Assembly: GCF_028281565.1 (NCBI RefSeq)
Contig: NZ_JANQJQ010000011.1
Span: 62,001-126,000 of the forward strand
Direction of reading: 5' to 3'
Length of the DNA stretch: 64,000 nucleotides
Source: Seonamhaeicola sp.
Lineage (GTDB): Bacteria; Bacteroidota; Bacteroidia; Flavobacteriales; Flavobacteriaceae
The translations under genes were made by a program, and so were the position numbers. This document shows, one piece after another, positions 9,213 through 17,448 of this stretch (position 1 is its first letter; every line of letters begins with the position of its first letter). The notes beneath the pieces are model-generated. The model was not told the DNA's origin. It saw only the letters and a program-made list of their open reading frames with translations, and ran no database searches.

Positions 9213-9641
9213 ATGTTTAGCAAAGAAGAATCAAGACTATTACGACAAGAATTCTGGACCAGTTTTGGAAAATCCTTTCCCCGTAAATGGATTTTATATA
9301 ACACCAAACTGAAAGGCTTTAGTTTTAAATTTCATTTCGATACTAAAAAAGCCCTGGTGGCTCTGGACCTTGAAGACGATTTAGAACATCGTATAAAATA
9401 CTGGGAAAAACTTACAGCACTTAAATCCATTTTATTAAATGAATATTTACCGGAAGCCATTTTTGAAGAGGACTATATTCTGGAGAATTACAAAGAGGTT
9501 TCCAGAATTTATGTGCCTTTAGAGCAAAAAGTATCTATCCATAATAAAAATTCATGGCAAACTGTTATGGAATTTTTCAATGAAAAAATGAGTTTGTTTG
9601 AGGCTTTTTTTATAGAGTATAAAGAGGTAATTGAGTCTTAG
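9213..9641 (+). CDS. DUF4268 domain-containing protein
   Basis: A 142-residue soluble protein from the ATG at 9213 (MFSKEESRLLRQEFW). An upstream in-frame start at 9174 adds only a hydrophobic, unconserved-looking 13 residues, so the inner ATG is preferred. The sequence (RQEFWTSFGKSF, DLEHRIKYWEKL, WQTVMEFFNEKM) is that of DUF4268, a small alpha/beta domain of unknown role also found fused to restriction-like proteins. Here it is free-standing and follows the ZIP gene by 76 bp. Confidence 0.72.
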   Translation: MFSKEESRLLRQEFWTSFGKSFPRKWILYNTKLKGFSFKFHFDTKKALVALDLEDDLEHRIKYWEKLTALKSILLNEYLPEAIFEEDYILENYKEVSRIYVPLEQKVSIHNKNSWQTVMEFFNEKMSLFEAFFIEYKEVIES

Positions 9642-9901
9642 TCTTAAGCCACTAATTCACGAATAATACGGTATTATAACCCATAACCCCTGACCTCAAA
9701 TACGAAATATTTCAATCTTTCCATTCAACATGACATTCGAACATAATCACTTAAATATTTGTGCATTCGTGGCAAAAAAATGTTGAAAATTAAATTAACT
9801 ACTACTGACTTCACAGAATGTAACTTGTAGTTTCAATCTCTTTAACCTTTCAAAATCATCAACAATAAATCCGTTGCCTTATTCAACAATTTTGGCCGGT
9901 A
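9642..9901. other. Gene-free AT-rich spacer
   Basis: A 260-bp stretch between convergent genes. No convincing ORF, terminator with a T-tract, or repeat was seen. Confidence 0.5.
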
Positions 9902-10282
9902 TTAAGCACAACACGCTTCACATTTTCCCTGAATTAAAATTTGTGATGCCATTACTTTTCTGTTAGGTAATTTTGGAATCGTTACATTTATATCTAAACA
10001 ATCCACCTTACCACAATCCAAACATTGAAAATGAGGATGCACATCTATATGTCCTGATTTTGAGCAACCGCTGCATTTTGCATACCATTTAATGCCTTTT
10101 TTACCTAAAAACGAATGCAGCACGCCATCATCTTCAAGTTTATCCAAAACCCTATAAATAGTAGTCTTATTCATTTGAGAACTGAGACGCTTAACTAATT
10201 CTTTAGCAGAAATGGCACCAGAATCTTCTTGAAATTCGCCTAGCAAGAGTTCCAAAGATTGTGTTTTTCTAATAATTCCCAT
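9902..10282 (-). CDS. zur: Fur-family repressor, probably zinc-responsive (Zur)
   Basis: A 126-residue Fur-family regulator. A winged helix lies at about residues 20-75 (ISAKELVKRLSSQMNKTTIYRVLDKL), then the metal region with VHPHFQCLDCGKVDCLD (His-rich strand and CxxC) and a C-terminal CEACC, giving the two CxxC pairs that hold the structural zinc. It lacks the long C-terminal His tail of classical Fur. The assignment to Zur rests on its neighbours: operator-like palindromes beside it and before folE, COG0523, carbonic-anhydrase and metal-transport genes. A near-perfect operator (10292-10314) starts 9 bp before its ATG, so it is probably autorepressed. Fur or another family member remains possible. 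Confidence 0.82.
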   Translation of the reverse strand: MGIIRKTQSLELLLGEFQEDSGAISAKELVKRLSSQMNKTTIYRVLDKLEDDGVLHSFLGKKGIKWYAKCSGCSKSGHIDVHPHFQCLDCGKVDCLDINVTIPKLPNRKVMASQILIQGKCEACCA

Positions 10283-10286
10283 AAAG

Positions 10287-10318
10287 CAAATTTATTACAA
10301 CTATGTTGCAATAACAAA
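10287..10318 (-). promoter_or_regulatory. Putative zur promoter
   Basis: Read on the minus strand: TTTG (10318-10315), a 20-nt spacer, then TAAATTTG (10294-10287), close to the flavobacterial consensus TTG-N19-TAnnTTTG. The -7 box ends 4 nt before the zur ATG, so the message would have almost no leader. Box A fills the spacer. Confidence 0.55.
10292..10314. promoter_or_regulatory. Zur-type operator, box A
   Basis: A 23-bp inverted repeat: half sites TTATTACAAC and GTTGCAATAA around TAT, with one mismatched pair. It lies between the promoter elements of the zur gene and contains the -33 TTG of the divergent merC promoter. The core CAAC-N3-GTTG is shared with boxes B, C and D. Confidence 0.72.
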
Positions 10319-10335
10319 TCATATACTTATATTTG
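10306..10335 (+). promoter_or_regulatory. Putative promoter of the merC-folE-ABC-TonB operon
   Basis: TTG (10306-10308), exactly 19 nt, then TATATTTG (10328-10335), a full match to TTG-N19-TAnnTTTG. The -33 element lies in box A and the last bases of the -7 element lie in box B, so a bound repressor would cover both. Confidence 0.68.
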
Positions 10336-10348
10336 CAACTCAGTTGCA
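10334..10348. promoter_or_regulatory. Zur-type operator, box B
   Basis: A perfect 15-bp inverted repeat, TGCAACT and AGTTGCA around C. Its centre is 38 bp from that of box A. It covers the end of the merC promoter -7 element and the likely transcription start, 16 bp before the merC ATG. Confidence 0.74.
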
Positions 10349-10363
10349 TTAACAAACTCATCA

Positions 10364-10762
10364 ATGAAATTATTGTTGCAAAAATCAGATACTTTAGGAG
10401 CATTTTCAAGTGCATTATGCTTGGTACACTGTCTTGTTACTCCAATACTTTTTATTGCCCAGGCTTCATCAGTTTGCTGTAGTGCTTCTGTACCTACATG
10501 GTGGAAATCTATTGATTACCTGTTCTTGATTATTTCCTTTTTTGCGGTATATCGCTCCACACAGACCACATCGAAAGACTTTATGAAACCGGCTTTATGG
10601 ATTTGCTGGATAATCTTGTTTTTTGCCATAATAAATGAGCATTTACAAGTCATTCATTTACCTGAAATATTTACCTATGTCCCAGCTTTAGGCTTAGTTG
10701 CTCTTCACCTATACAATTTAAAGTATTGCCAATGTAATAAAGGGCCATGTTGTACCAATTAA
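10364..10762 (+). CDS. MerC-domain small membrane protein
   Basis: A 132-residue inner-membrane protein from the ATG at 10364. An upstream in-frame start at 10259 would run through the operators and is rejected. Four hydrophobic segments are visible. Segment 1 carries the MerC-like motif ALCLVHCLVTP, followed by a Cys pair (SVCCSA), and the tail has CQCNKGPCC. MerC proteins pass soft metals across membranes. In this Zur-flanked position a zinc-related role is more likely than mercury resistance, because no other mer gene is present. First gene of a seven-gene operon; folE starts 9 bp downstream. Confidence 0.78.
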   Translation: MKLLLQKSDTLGAFSSALCLVHCLVTPILFIAQASSVCCSASVPTWWKSIDYLFLIISFFAVYRSTQTTSKDFMKPALWICWIILFFAIINEHLQVIHLPEIFTYVPALGLVALHLYNLKYCQCNKGPCCTN

Positions 10763-10771
10763 TTAAAAAAA

Positions 10772-11425
10772 ATGGAAAAAGAAAAAATTGATTTTATAGG
10801 TGACAACCATATATCAACCAATATTGCCACCCCTTTACTGGAAAATGCCTTTGAAAAATCTGATGATGAAAAAATAGCTAACATTCAGCACTATTTTCAA
10901 AAGATCATGGAAGAATTGGGCTTAGATATTACTGATGATAGTTTATCAGGAACTCCGTACCGGGTAGCCAAAATGTATGTGAAAGAGCTTTTCTATGGAT
11001 TAAACCCAAAGAATAAACCCAGGCTTTCAACTTTTGATAACAAATATGGCTACAAGAAAATGTTGATAGAGCAAAATATAACCATAGACTCTGCTTGTGA
11101 GCATCATTTTTTACCAATAACGGGTTATGCTCATGTAGCTTATATCCCGGAACACAAAGTAGTTGGTCTTTCTAAAATAAATAGGTTGGTAGATTATTAT
11201 GCGCACCGCCCTCAAGTTCAGGAGAGGCTATGTATACAAATCCTGAATGATTTACAGGAAGCTTTAGAAACCGAAAGTGTCATTGTTATGATTACAGCCA
11301 AACACCTTTGTGTGTCTTCCAGAGGTATAAAAGATAAAAATAGTTTCACTACCACAATAGAATTTGGAGGTTGCTTTGAAAACAAAATATACCGAGATGA
11401 ATTTTTAAATGTAATTAATAAGTAA
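10772..11425 (+). CDS. folE: GTP cyclohydrolase I (type I, FolE)
   Basis: A 217-residue enzyme that converts GTP to 7,8-dihydroneopterin triphosphate, the first step of folate/pterin synthesis. Family landmarks are GTPYRVAKMY, IDSACEHHFLPITGYAHVAY, VVGLSKINRLVDYYAHRPQ and KHLCVSSRG. The three zinc ligands of the E. coli enzyme are kept (C and second H of CEHH, C of HLCV). So this is a zinc-type FolE and not the zinc-flexible FolE2 usually found in Zur regulons. Its place in a zinc-starvation operon suggests a backup copy, perhaps with different metal use. That is inference. Confidence 0.93.
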   Translation: MEKEKIDFIGDNHISTNIATPLLENAFEKSDDEKIANIQHYFQKIMEELGLDITDDSLSGTPYRVAKMYVKELFYGLNPKNKPRLSTFDNKYGYKKMLIEQNITIDSACEHHFLPITGYAHVAYIPEHKVVGLSKINRLVDYYAHRPQVQERLCIQILNDLQEALETESVIVMITAKHLCVSSRGIKDKNSFTTTIEFGGCFENKIYRDEFLNVINK

Positions 11426-11435
11426 AATAAACATT

Positions 11436-12125
11436 ATGCTAAAAGCTAATAAGCTAAGTATGCAATATGATGATACATTGGCACTTAAGGATTTAAGTTT
11501 CACAGTAGCACCTGGCGAAATTTTTTGTCTATTAGGACAAAACGGAGCAGGTAAAACTACTACTATTAATATTTTTTTGGGATTAATAGAACCCACCTCC
11601 GGAGAAGCTTTAATAGATGGTGTTATTGCTAAGAAAAAATCAGTAAGAAACACCTTAGCCTATATCCCTGAAGTTGTTCAGTTGTATGGTAATTTATCGG
11701 GCTTGGAAAACCTGGACTATTTTAGCCGATTGGCGGGTTTTATTTATACCAAAGAAGGACTTAAAAGCTTATTAAAAAAAGTCAACTTACAAGAGGAAGC
11801 TTTCAATAAAAGACTGGTTACTTATTCTAAAGGTATGCGCCAAAAAGTAGGTATAGCCATAGCCATAGCTAAAAAGGCGTCCTACATTTTAATGGATGAA
11901 CCAACCTCTGGTTTGGATCCTAAAGCATCCGTAGAATTCGCTGAAATATGTAAAGAATTATCAGCTAATGGCGTTGGTATTCTAATGACAACCCATGACA
12001 TTTTTAATGCTGTGAACATAGGATCTAAAATAGGAATCATGAAAGAAGGCTTCCTGGTCCATACTACTGATACTTCAAAAATATCTGCCGAAGAATTACA
12101 AGAATTATACATAAAAACTATTTAA
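11436..12125 (+). CDS. ABC transporter ATP-binding protein (ABC-2/NosF-like)
   Basis: A 229-residue single ATPase domain: Walker A GQNGAGKTTT at about 34-43, signature YSKGMRQKVG, Walker B SYILMDEPTSGLDP and a switch histidine in MTTHDIF. The sequence type matches ATPases paired with ABC-2 permeases such as NosF/CcmA-like exporters. Its permeases are most likely the two DUF3526-type proteins downstream, separated from it by the TonB receptor gene. Gaps of 10 bp before and 23 bp after indicate one transcript. Confidence 0.9.
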   Translation: MLKANKLSMQYDDTLALKDLSFTVAPGEIFCLLGQNGAGKTTTINIFLGLIEPTSGEALIDGVIAKKKSVRNTLAYIPEVVQLYGNLSGLENLDYFSRLAGFIYTKEGLKSLLKKVNLQEEAFNKRLVTYSKGMRQKVGIAIAIAKKASYILMDEPTSGLDPKASVEFAEICKELSANGVGILMTTHDIFNAVNIGSKIGIMKEGFLVHTTDTSKISAEELQELYIKTI

Positions 12126-12148
12126 TAAACACAAACAAATAATTAAAA

Positions 12149-14647
12149 ATGAACTTAAGAAATGTAGCGCTTGTTATTGCTTTCTTCGCAATACAATTAG
12201 GCTTTTCACAGTCTAAAGTATCCGGAAGAGTTTTAGGTGAAAACAGCACGCCGATACCTGGAGCAAATATCATCGTATCAGATAATGCGCAGACTAAAAA
12301 AGGAACAACTTCAGATTTTGATGGAAATTTTAGTATAGAAATAAAGGCTGGTGGCATTTATAATTTACGCATCACTTATATTGGTTATGAAACCTACGAA
12401 ACCTCTATTGAGCTATCTGAAAATCAAGACAAATCATTAGGAAATATTACTTTAAAAGCTTCTTTTGAATCCTTACAATCTGTAGAGATTGTTGGACGAA
12501 AAAGAAAAGATTACAACAGTGATTACTCGTTTTCAGCTACAAAAATAGCTATCAAAAATAAAGAGTTACCACAAGCAGTTGCAACAGTTACAAAGGAGCT
12601 TCTAGCTGATAGACAAGCGTTTCAACTCACAGATGCGGTTAAAACAGTAAGTAATGTAGCACCTACTGGTTTATATAACCACTATAATATTCGTGGTATC
12701 ACGCAAGCTGATGACGGGCAGGTTGTTAATGGCATGCGTACGCGTCAATACTATTTTCTACAACCAATTACGTCACACCTGGAGCGTGTAGAAGTAATTA
12801 AAGGGCCTTCTTCTGTAACTTTTTCTAGTGCAGACCCCGGTGGTACGGTAAACATAGTTACTAAAAAACCATTGACAGAAAAGCGCAGCGAAATTTCAAT
12901 AGCGTCTGGAAGCTTTGGTACGTTAAGAACTACAGCTGATTTTACTGGGCCTTTAAACGAATCCAAAACATTACTGTATCGTTTTAATGTCGCTTATCAA
13001 GATGCAGACTCATTTAGAGATGTTGTAAAAAATAATGCTATTTTATTTTCGCCATCTTTAAGTTATATCCCTAATAGTAGTACTTCGCTTAATGTAGAAA
13101 TGATTTATAACAATGCTGAAGGTAATTTAGATAGAGGTCAGCCTATTTTTGGTGCTATTAATGGTGCATATGACATCAATAGTACACCTATTACAATGAA
13201 TGTTGGCGCATCAAACGACCACTACAAAACTAAAGAGCTTATGTTTATGGCTAACTTTAATAAAAAGTTTGCAGAAAACTTTGGTTTTAATGCACAGTAC
13301 ATGAAACAAACTTGGGATGAAGATTTAGCTGAACATAGAGTTGATGGTACAGCGGTTGATATTGATGGAAATGTGATTCCTACCTTGGCGAGAATGAGAT
13401 ATGATAAAAGACAACAATTTTGGGAAACCGATAACTTTAGTACGTATTTTAATTACGATATCAAAAAAGATAACATTACCAATAAAATTTTGGTGGGTTA
13501 TGATGCTACGCGTTGGGAAAGAAAAATTGGAGCTGGATTCCTTCGTGCCAGACGATATTTAACAGTTAATGGAGGTCAGTCTAATTATGACTCATCTAAT
13601 CCGGGTAATTTTCAACAAATGGTTGTGGACGGTGTCACTATGCCTGTACCCGCTGTTCCTCATTTTAATTTAGAAAACCCTTTTAATGGCGCCAGAAATA
13701 CAAATGCTTATAACCTTGCTGAATTAACAATTCCAGCAAACTTAACAACCTCTAATGGTATCTATATTCAAAATCAATTTAAGATTGGTAAATTTTCAGC
13801 TCTAATAAACTTAAGGTATGAATGGTTTACAGACATTTTTGATTATGAAGGTGATGAACAAGAATTTAAAACCAATGCGCTTGTACCTAGATTTGGTTTG
13901 ACCTATGAAGTTACAGACAATATTAGTGCTTATGCCACCTATTTAGAAGGTTTTCAACCACATACCAATACGGTGTCACTATCTCCAACAGCTGAAGGCT
14001 TCTTTTGGGGTGCATCACCAGGAAGGTTCGATCCTTTAGAAAGTAGCTTGAAAGAGGTAGGTGCCAAAGGTGAGTTCCTAAATGGTAAAATATTTGCAAA
14101 CATTGCTTTTTTTGATATCATTCAAAAGAACATTTTACTGGGAGACACCTATGATTTAGATAACTTAACAACAAGAGGTGAGCAAAGAAGTAGAGGTTTT
14201 GAAATGGATATTTCTGGTTACGTAACACCAAATTTTCAACTTATAGCATCTTACGGTTTTACAGACGCTGAAATCGTAGAAGATGCCATAGAAGAATTTA
14301 TTGGAGAACGCATTGGAGGCGCTCCAAAACATAATGGAAACTTTTGGGGGCGTTATGATTTTATGAATAAAACCTTAAGAGGCATTGGAATTGGTTTCGG
14401 TGCTCAATATGTAGACGAAAGATATACTTGGTACAACCCTACTTACGCTAGTGATAGAGTACTTTTACCTGATTACACCATATTTGATGCTGCCATATAT
14501 TACAAGCCAAATAATACAGGTATCCAATTAACACTTAAAATAAACAACTTATTTGATGACACTTATTGGTTAGGTGGTCTTAACCCTTCCAGGTTAGGTC
14601 CAGGAGCACCAAGAAATATATTACTTAACGCTACTTATAAATTTTAG
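12149..14647 (+). CDS. TonB-dependent siderophore-type outer-membrane receptor
   Basis: An 832-residue receptor. Signal peptide about 1-20 (ending GFSQ), carboxypeptidase-like regulatory domain about 22-110 (VSGRVLGENSTPIPGANI), plug about 130-240 (RQAFQLTDAVKTVSNVAP, VEVIKGPSSVTFSSADPGG), then a 22-strand type barrel ending NATYKF. The barrel resembles FhuA/FecA-like ferric-siderophore receptors (KINNLFDDTYW near the end). Because the operon starts at Zur-type boxes, the cargo is more likely a zinc complex or a zincophore than iron. Whether substrate goes on through the linked ABC-2 transporter is unclear, since ABC-2 systems usually export. Confidence 0.9.
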   Translation: MNLRNVALVIAFFAIQLGFSQSKVSGRVLGENSTPIPGANIIVSDNAQTKKGTTSDFDGNFSIEIKAGGIYNLRITYIGYETYETSIELSENQDKSLGNITLKASFESLQSVEIVGRKRKDYNSDYSFSATKIAIKNKELPQAVATVTKELLADRQAFQLTDAVKTVSNVAPTGLYNHYNIRGITQADDGQVVNGMRTRQYYFLQPITSHLERVEVIKGPSSVTFSSADPGGTVNIVTKKPLTEKRSEISIASGSFGTLRTTADFTGPLNESKTLLYRFNVAYQDADSFRDVVKNNAILFSPSLSYIPNSSTSLNVEMIYNNAEGNLDRGQPIFGAINGAYDINSTPITMNVGASNDHYKTKELMFMANFNKKFAENFGFNAQYMKQTWDEDLAEHRVDGTAVDIDGNVIPTLARMRYDKRQQFWETDNFSTYFNYDIKKDNITNKILVGYDATRWERKIGAGFLRARRYLTVNGGQSNYDSSNPGNFQQMVVDGVTMPVPAVPHFNLENPFNGARNTNAYNLAELTIPANLTTSNGIYIQNQFKIGKFSALINLRYEWFTDIFDYEGDEQEFKTNALVPRFGLTYEVTDNISAYATYLEGFQPHTNTVSLSPTAEGFFWGASPGRFDPLESSLKEVGAKGEFLNGKIFANIAFFDIIQKNILLGDTYDLDNLTTRGEQRSRGFEMDISGYVTPNFQLIASYGFTDAEIVEDAIEEFIGERIGGAPKHNGNFWGRYDFMNKTLRGIGIGFGAQYVDERYTWYNPTYASDRVLLPDYTIFDAAIYYKPNNTGIQLTLKINNLFDDTYWLGGLNPSRLGPGAPRNILLNATYKF

Positions 14648-14652
14648 TATTC

Positions 14653-16098
14653 ATGCGAAACGATGTTGTCGTTTTAATAGGGAAGCAGTTTTTCAAAAAG
14701 ACCTTTTATACTAAAGGTCTTTTTGTGCTGTTAACGCTTTTTCTAATGGTTCTAAGCTATGTAACTATCAATGGCTGGAATGCTTACGAAAAACGCCATC
14801 ATATTGCTGAACACCACCAAAATCAATCTAGGGAAAGTTGGGAAAATAACCCCGATAAACATCCACACAGGATGGCCCACTTTGGCACATTTGCTTTCAG
14901 GGAGCAACATCCTTTGAGTATTTTTGACTCCGGAATTGAAACCTACATAGGGAATTCTATTTATTTAGAAGCCCATAAACAAAATACAGCAAACTTTTCA
15001 GAAGCTAGTTTATCAACGGGCTTAGTGCGTTTTGGTGATTTAAACATCGCCCTGTTATTGCAACTCATCCTGCCCTTAGTCATCTTTTTCATTGGCTATG
15101 CTTCCATAACTTCTGAAAAGGAACATGGCATCCTTAAAATAATCTACCTTCAAGGAGCATCGATGCAACAAATACTACTTGGTAAAGCTTTGGGGTTGTT
15201 TTTGGTTTCAACCTTGTTCTTTATTCCTGCCTTAATCGCGTTATGGAGTATTTCATTTATTGAAAGTCACACCTTGAATAGTGGAGTTGTCATGCGTTCC
15301 CTTTTAATAACCGCTAGTTATGTCCTCTTTTTTATAGTCTTATGTTTTGTAACGGTTATTGTTTCGGCTAGAAGCGTTAGTTCAAACAAAGCCTTATTAA
15401 GTCTATTAGGCGGTTGGTTATTATTTTTTATAATCATTCCAAAAACGGCCCAAGTTATTGGTAATTCCGTATACCCTAATTTATCCAAGATTGAATTCAA
15501 AGCAGCTATTGAAGCAGAAGTGGCTAAACAAGGCGATAGCCATGACCCCAACGACCCCCATTTTAACAAGTTACGAGACTCCGTTTTAAAAGCTAATAAT
15601 GTAACAGATGTTAAAGATTTACCCTTTAATTACAGCGGTTTTTTAATGAGTAAAGGCGAAGAACAAACAGCTATAATTTATGGTAATCAGCATAAAAAAT
15701 TAATCAACACCTACAAAAAGCAGAATAGCATTACCAATAGTTTGGTGGTACTGAACCCATATCTGGCTATTAAAAATATATCCATGGGGCTATCTGGAAC
15801 AGATTTTCATACCTACACTAATTTTTTATCACAAACCGAAACTTATAGATATGAGCAATCGCAGTACATGAACGACCTTCAAATGAAATTCATTAGTAAT
15901 AAAGCTAAAGGTAGTGAAGGAAAAATTCATGTTGTAGATAAATCCTATTGGAGATCGGCACCAAAATTCAGCTATGAGTACTTACCGATATCTAAAACCA
16001 TAAATCATCAAATAGTCGCCTTTTTTGCCCTTATCTTTTGGTTACTACTGGCTATAATAACCATGACCAAATTTTCTAATCGATTTAAATTTATTTAG
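14653..16098 (+). CDS. ABC-2 type permease, DUF3526 family (first)
   Basis: A 481-residue membrane protein. TM1 at about 20-40 is followed by a large periplasmic domain (about 45-135) with several His residues (EKRHHIAEHHQNQ, HPHRMAHFG). Five or so clustered C-terminal segments include the ABC-2 coupling segment ITSEKEHGILKIIYLQGAS. It begins 5 bp after the receptor gene and pairs with the next gene as the two halves of an ABC-2 transporter driven by the ATPase at 11436. The His-rich external domain would suit metal sensing or handling; that is inference. Confidence 0.85.
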   Translation: MRNDVVVLIGKQFFKKTFYTKGLFVLLTLFLMVLSYVTINGWNAYEKRHHIAEHHQNQSRESWENNPDKHPHRMAHFGTFAFREQHPLSIFDSGIETYIGNSIYLEAHKQNTANFSEASLSTGLVRFGDLNIALLLQLILPLVIFFIGYASITSEKEHGILKIIYLQGASMQQILLGKALGLFLVSTLFFIPALIALWSISFIESHTLNSGVVMRSLLITASYVLFFIVLCFVTVIVSARSVSSNKALLSLLGGWLLFFIIIPKTAQVIGNSVYPNLSKIEFKAAIEAEVAKQGDSHDPNDPHFNKLRDSVLKANNVTDVKDLPFNYSGFLMSKGEEQTAIIYGNQHKKLINTYKKQNSITNSLVVLNPYLAIKNISMGLSGTDFHTYTNFLSQTETYRYEQSQYMNDLQMKFISNKAKGSEGKIHVVDKSYWRSAPKFSYEYLPISKTINHQIVAFFALIFWLLLAIITMTKFSNRFKFI

Positions 16099-16100
16099 TT

Positions 16101-17447
16101 GTGTATACCTTATTAATCAAGCATTTTTTTAGGTCTAAAACAGTATGGTTAGCATTTGGAATACTCATGGTGTTAGGTATGTTGAGTATTAGCACCGGGA
16201 AACAGTTTCTGTCACAACAACAAACATCCATTAACAAGACCATTGAGCAGCAACAAAAACATTTAGAAAGACAACGTAGTTTTCATAAAGAAGATATTGG
16301 TTTATTATCCTACTATCTAAAATTTTCATTTTTGAATCCCGTACAACCCTTAGCAGGTATTTCTATTGGGCAAAGCGATTTAAACTCCCATATACAAAAT
16401 GTAAGTATTGTGGCTCTGGAAGGTCAAAAGCACAATACAGATTTGGTCAACCCCATGCGACTGCAGGTTGGGAATTTAGATGTTAGTTTTCTCATTATTT
16501 TTCTATTTCCATTAGTGATTATTGCCCTAAACTTTAACCTACTATCCGAAGAAAAAGAAAAAGGCACCTGGAAAATGATAACCATTCAAGCAAAATCATC
16601 TTTTAGTTATTTATTGGCCAAACTATCCGTTCGATTCGTTTTTGTTTGTCTTGTTTTAGGCTTACTATTACTAGTGGCTAAAGTGGTTTTAGGCATTCCG
16701 TTTACAAGTGATTTTTCGGCAATTATAATTATGAGTTACCTCTATACACTATTTTGGTTTGCGCTCTGTTTTTTCGTGATACTTTTACGAAAATCCTCAA
16801 ATACCAATGCCATAGTATTATTAGCTAGTTGGTTATTATTAGTTGTTTTTCTTCCGGTACTCGTAAGTAATTATATTACAAACAAATACCCTATTGATGA
16901 AGCATTTACTATGGTCATCAAACAAAGAGACGCCTACCATCAAAAGTGGGATACTGACAAAAAAGAAACTATGGAAAGGTTTTATGAACACTATCCACAT
17001 TTACGCAAATATGGGTTTAAAACCGAAGGATTTTCATGGTTATGGTATTTTGCCATGCAACAATTAGGTGATGACGACTCAAAAGAAGAACGAGCAGCTA
17101 TGTACAACAAGGTAAAACAAAGAGAGGAACTGAGCAGAAAAATAGCGCAATTCTTTCCGCCTTTACAATTGCAATTATCCATGAATGATATAGCCAAGAC
17201 AAGCTTAACCAATCACATAGATTTTTTACATGCTACCAATACATTTCATGAAAAAATACGTTTGGATTTATATCCCAAAATTTTTGAAGAGCATCATCCA
17301 GATACAGTAAATTTTGAAAAGCATAAGCCAGAGTTCTTTAAACCTGAAAGTAATTTTAGTTTGTTCAAAAACATGCTTTCAATACTTATCATTAGTTTTA
17401 TTCTAATAGGCTTTGGAATTTTCAGAAACTTGAAATATTTTAGTTGA
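16101..17447 (+). CDS. ABC-2 type permease, DUF3526 family (second, GTG start)
   Basis: A 448-residue permease starting at a GTG 2 bp after the previous stop. It has the same architecture as its neighbour: TM1 (VWLAFGILMVLGML), an external domain, the coupling segment LSEEKEKGTWKMITIQAKSS, and clustered TMs with a final one near 425-445. Sequence similarity to the upstream gene is low but the layout is identical, so the two probably form a heterodimer. The next gene starts 1 bp after its stop. Confidence 0.84.
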   Translation: MYTLLIKHFFRSKTVWLAFGILMVLGMLSISTGKQFLSQQQTSINKTIEQQQKHLERQRSFHKEDIGLLSYYLKFSFLNPVQPLAGISIGQSDLNSHIQNVSIVALEGQKHNTDLVNPMRLQVGNLDVSFLIIFLFPLVIIALNFNLLSEEKEKGTWKMITIQAKSSFSYLLAKLSVRFVFVCLVLGLLLLVAKVVLGIPFTSDFSAIIIMSYLYTLFWFALCFFVILLRKSSNTNAIVLLASWLLLVVFLPVLVSNYITNKYPIDEAFTMVIKQRDAYHQKWDTDKKETMERFYEHYPHLRKYGFKTEGFSWLWYFAMQQLGDDDSKEERAAMYNKVKQREELSRKIAQFFPPLQLQLSMNDIAKTSLTNHIDFLHATNTFHEKIRLDLYPKIFEEHHPDTVNFEKHKPEFFKPESNFSLFKNMLSILIISFILIGFGIFRNLKYFS

Positions 17448-17448
17448 T

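Noticed and set aside
10259-10363. Longer N-terminus for the MerC-like protein
   Set aside because: The extra 35 codons would translate the promoter and both operator boxes; the ATG at 10364 directly precedes the first membrane segment.
10364-10762. Mercury resistance cluster
   Set aside because: Only a MerC-like protein is present, with no merA, merR, merT or merP, and the surroundings point to zinc.
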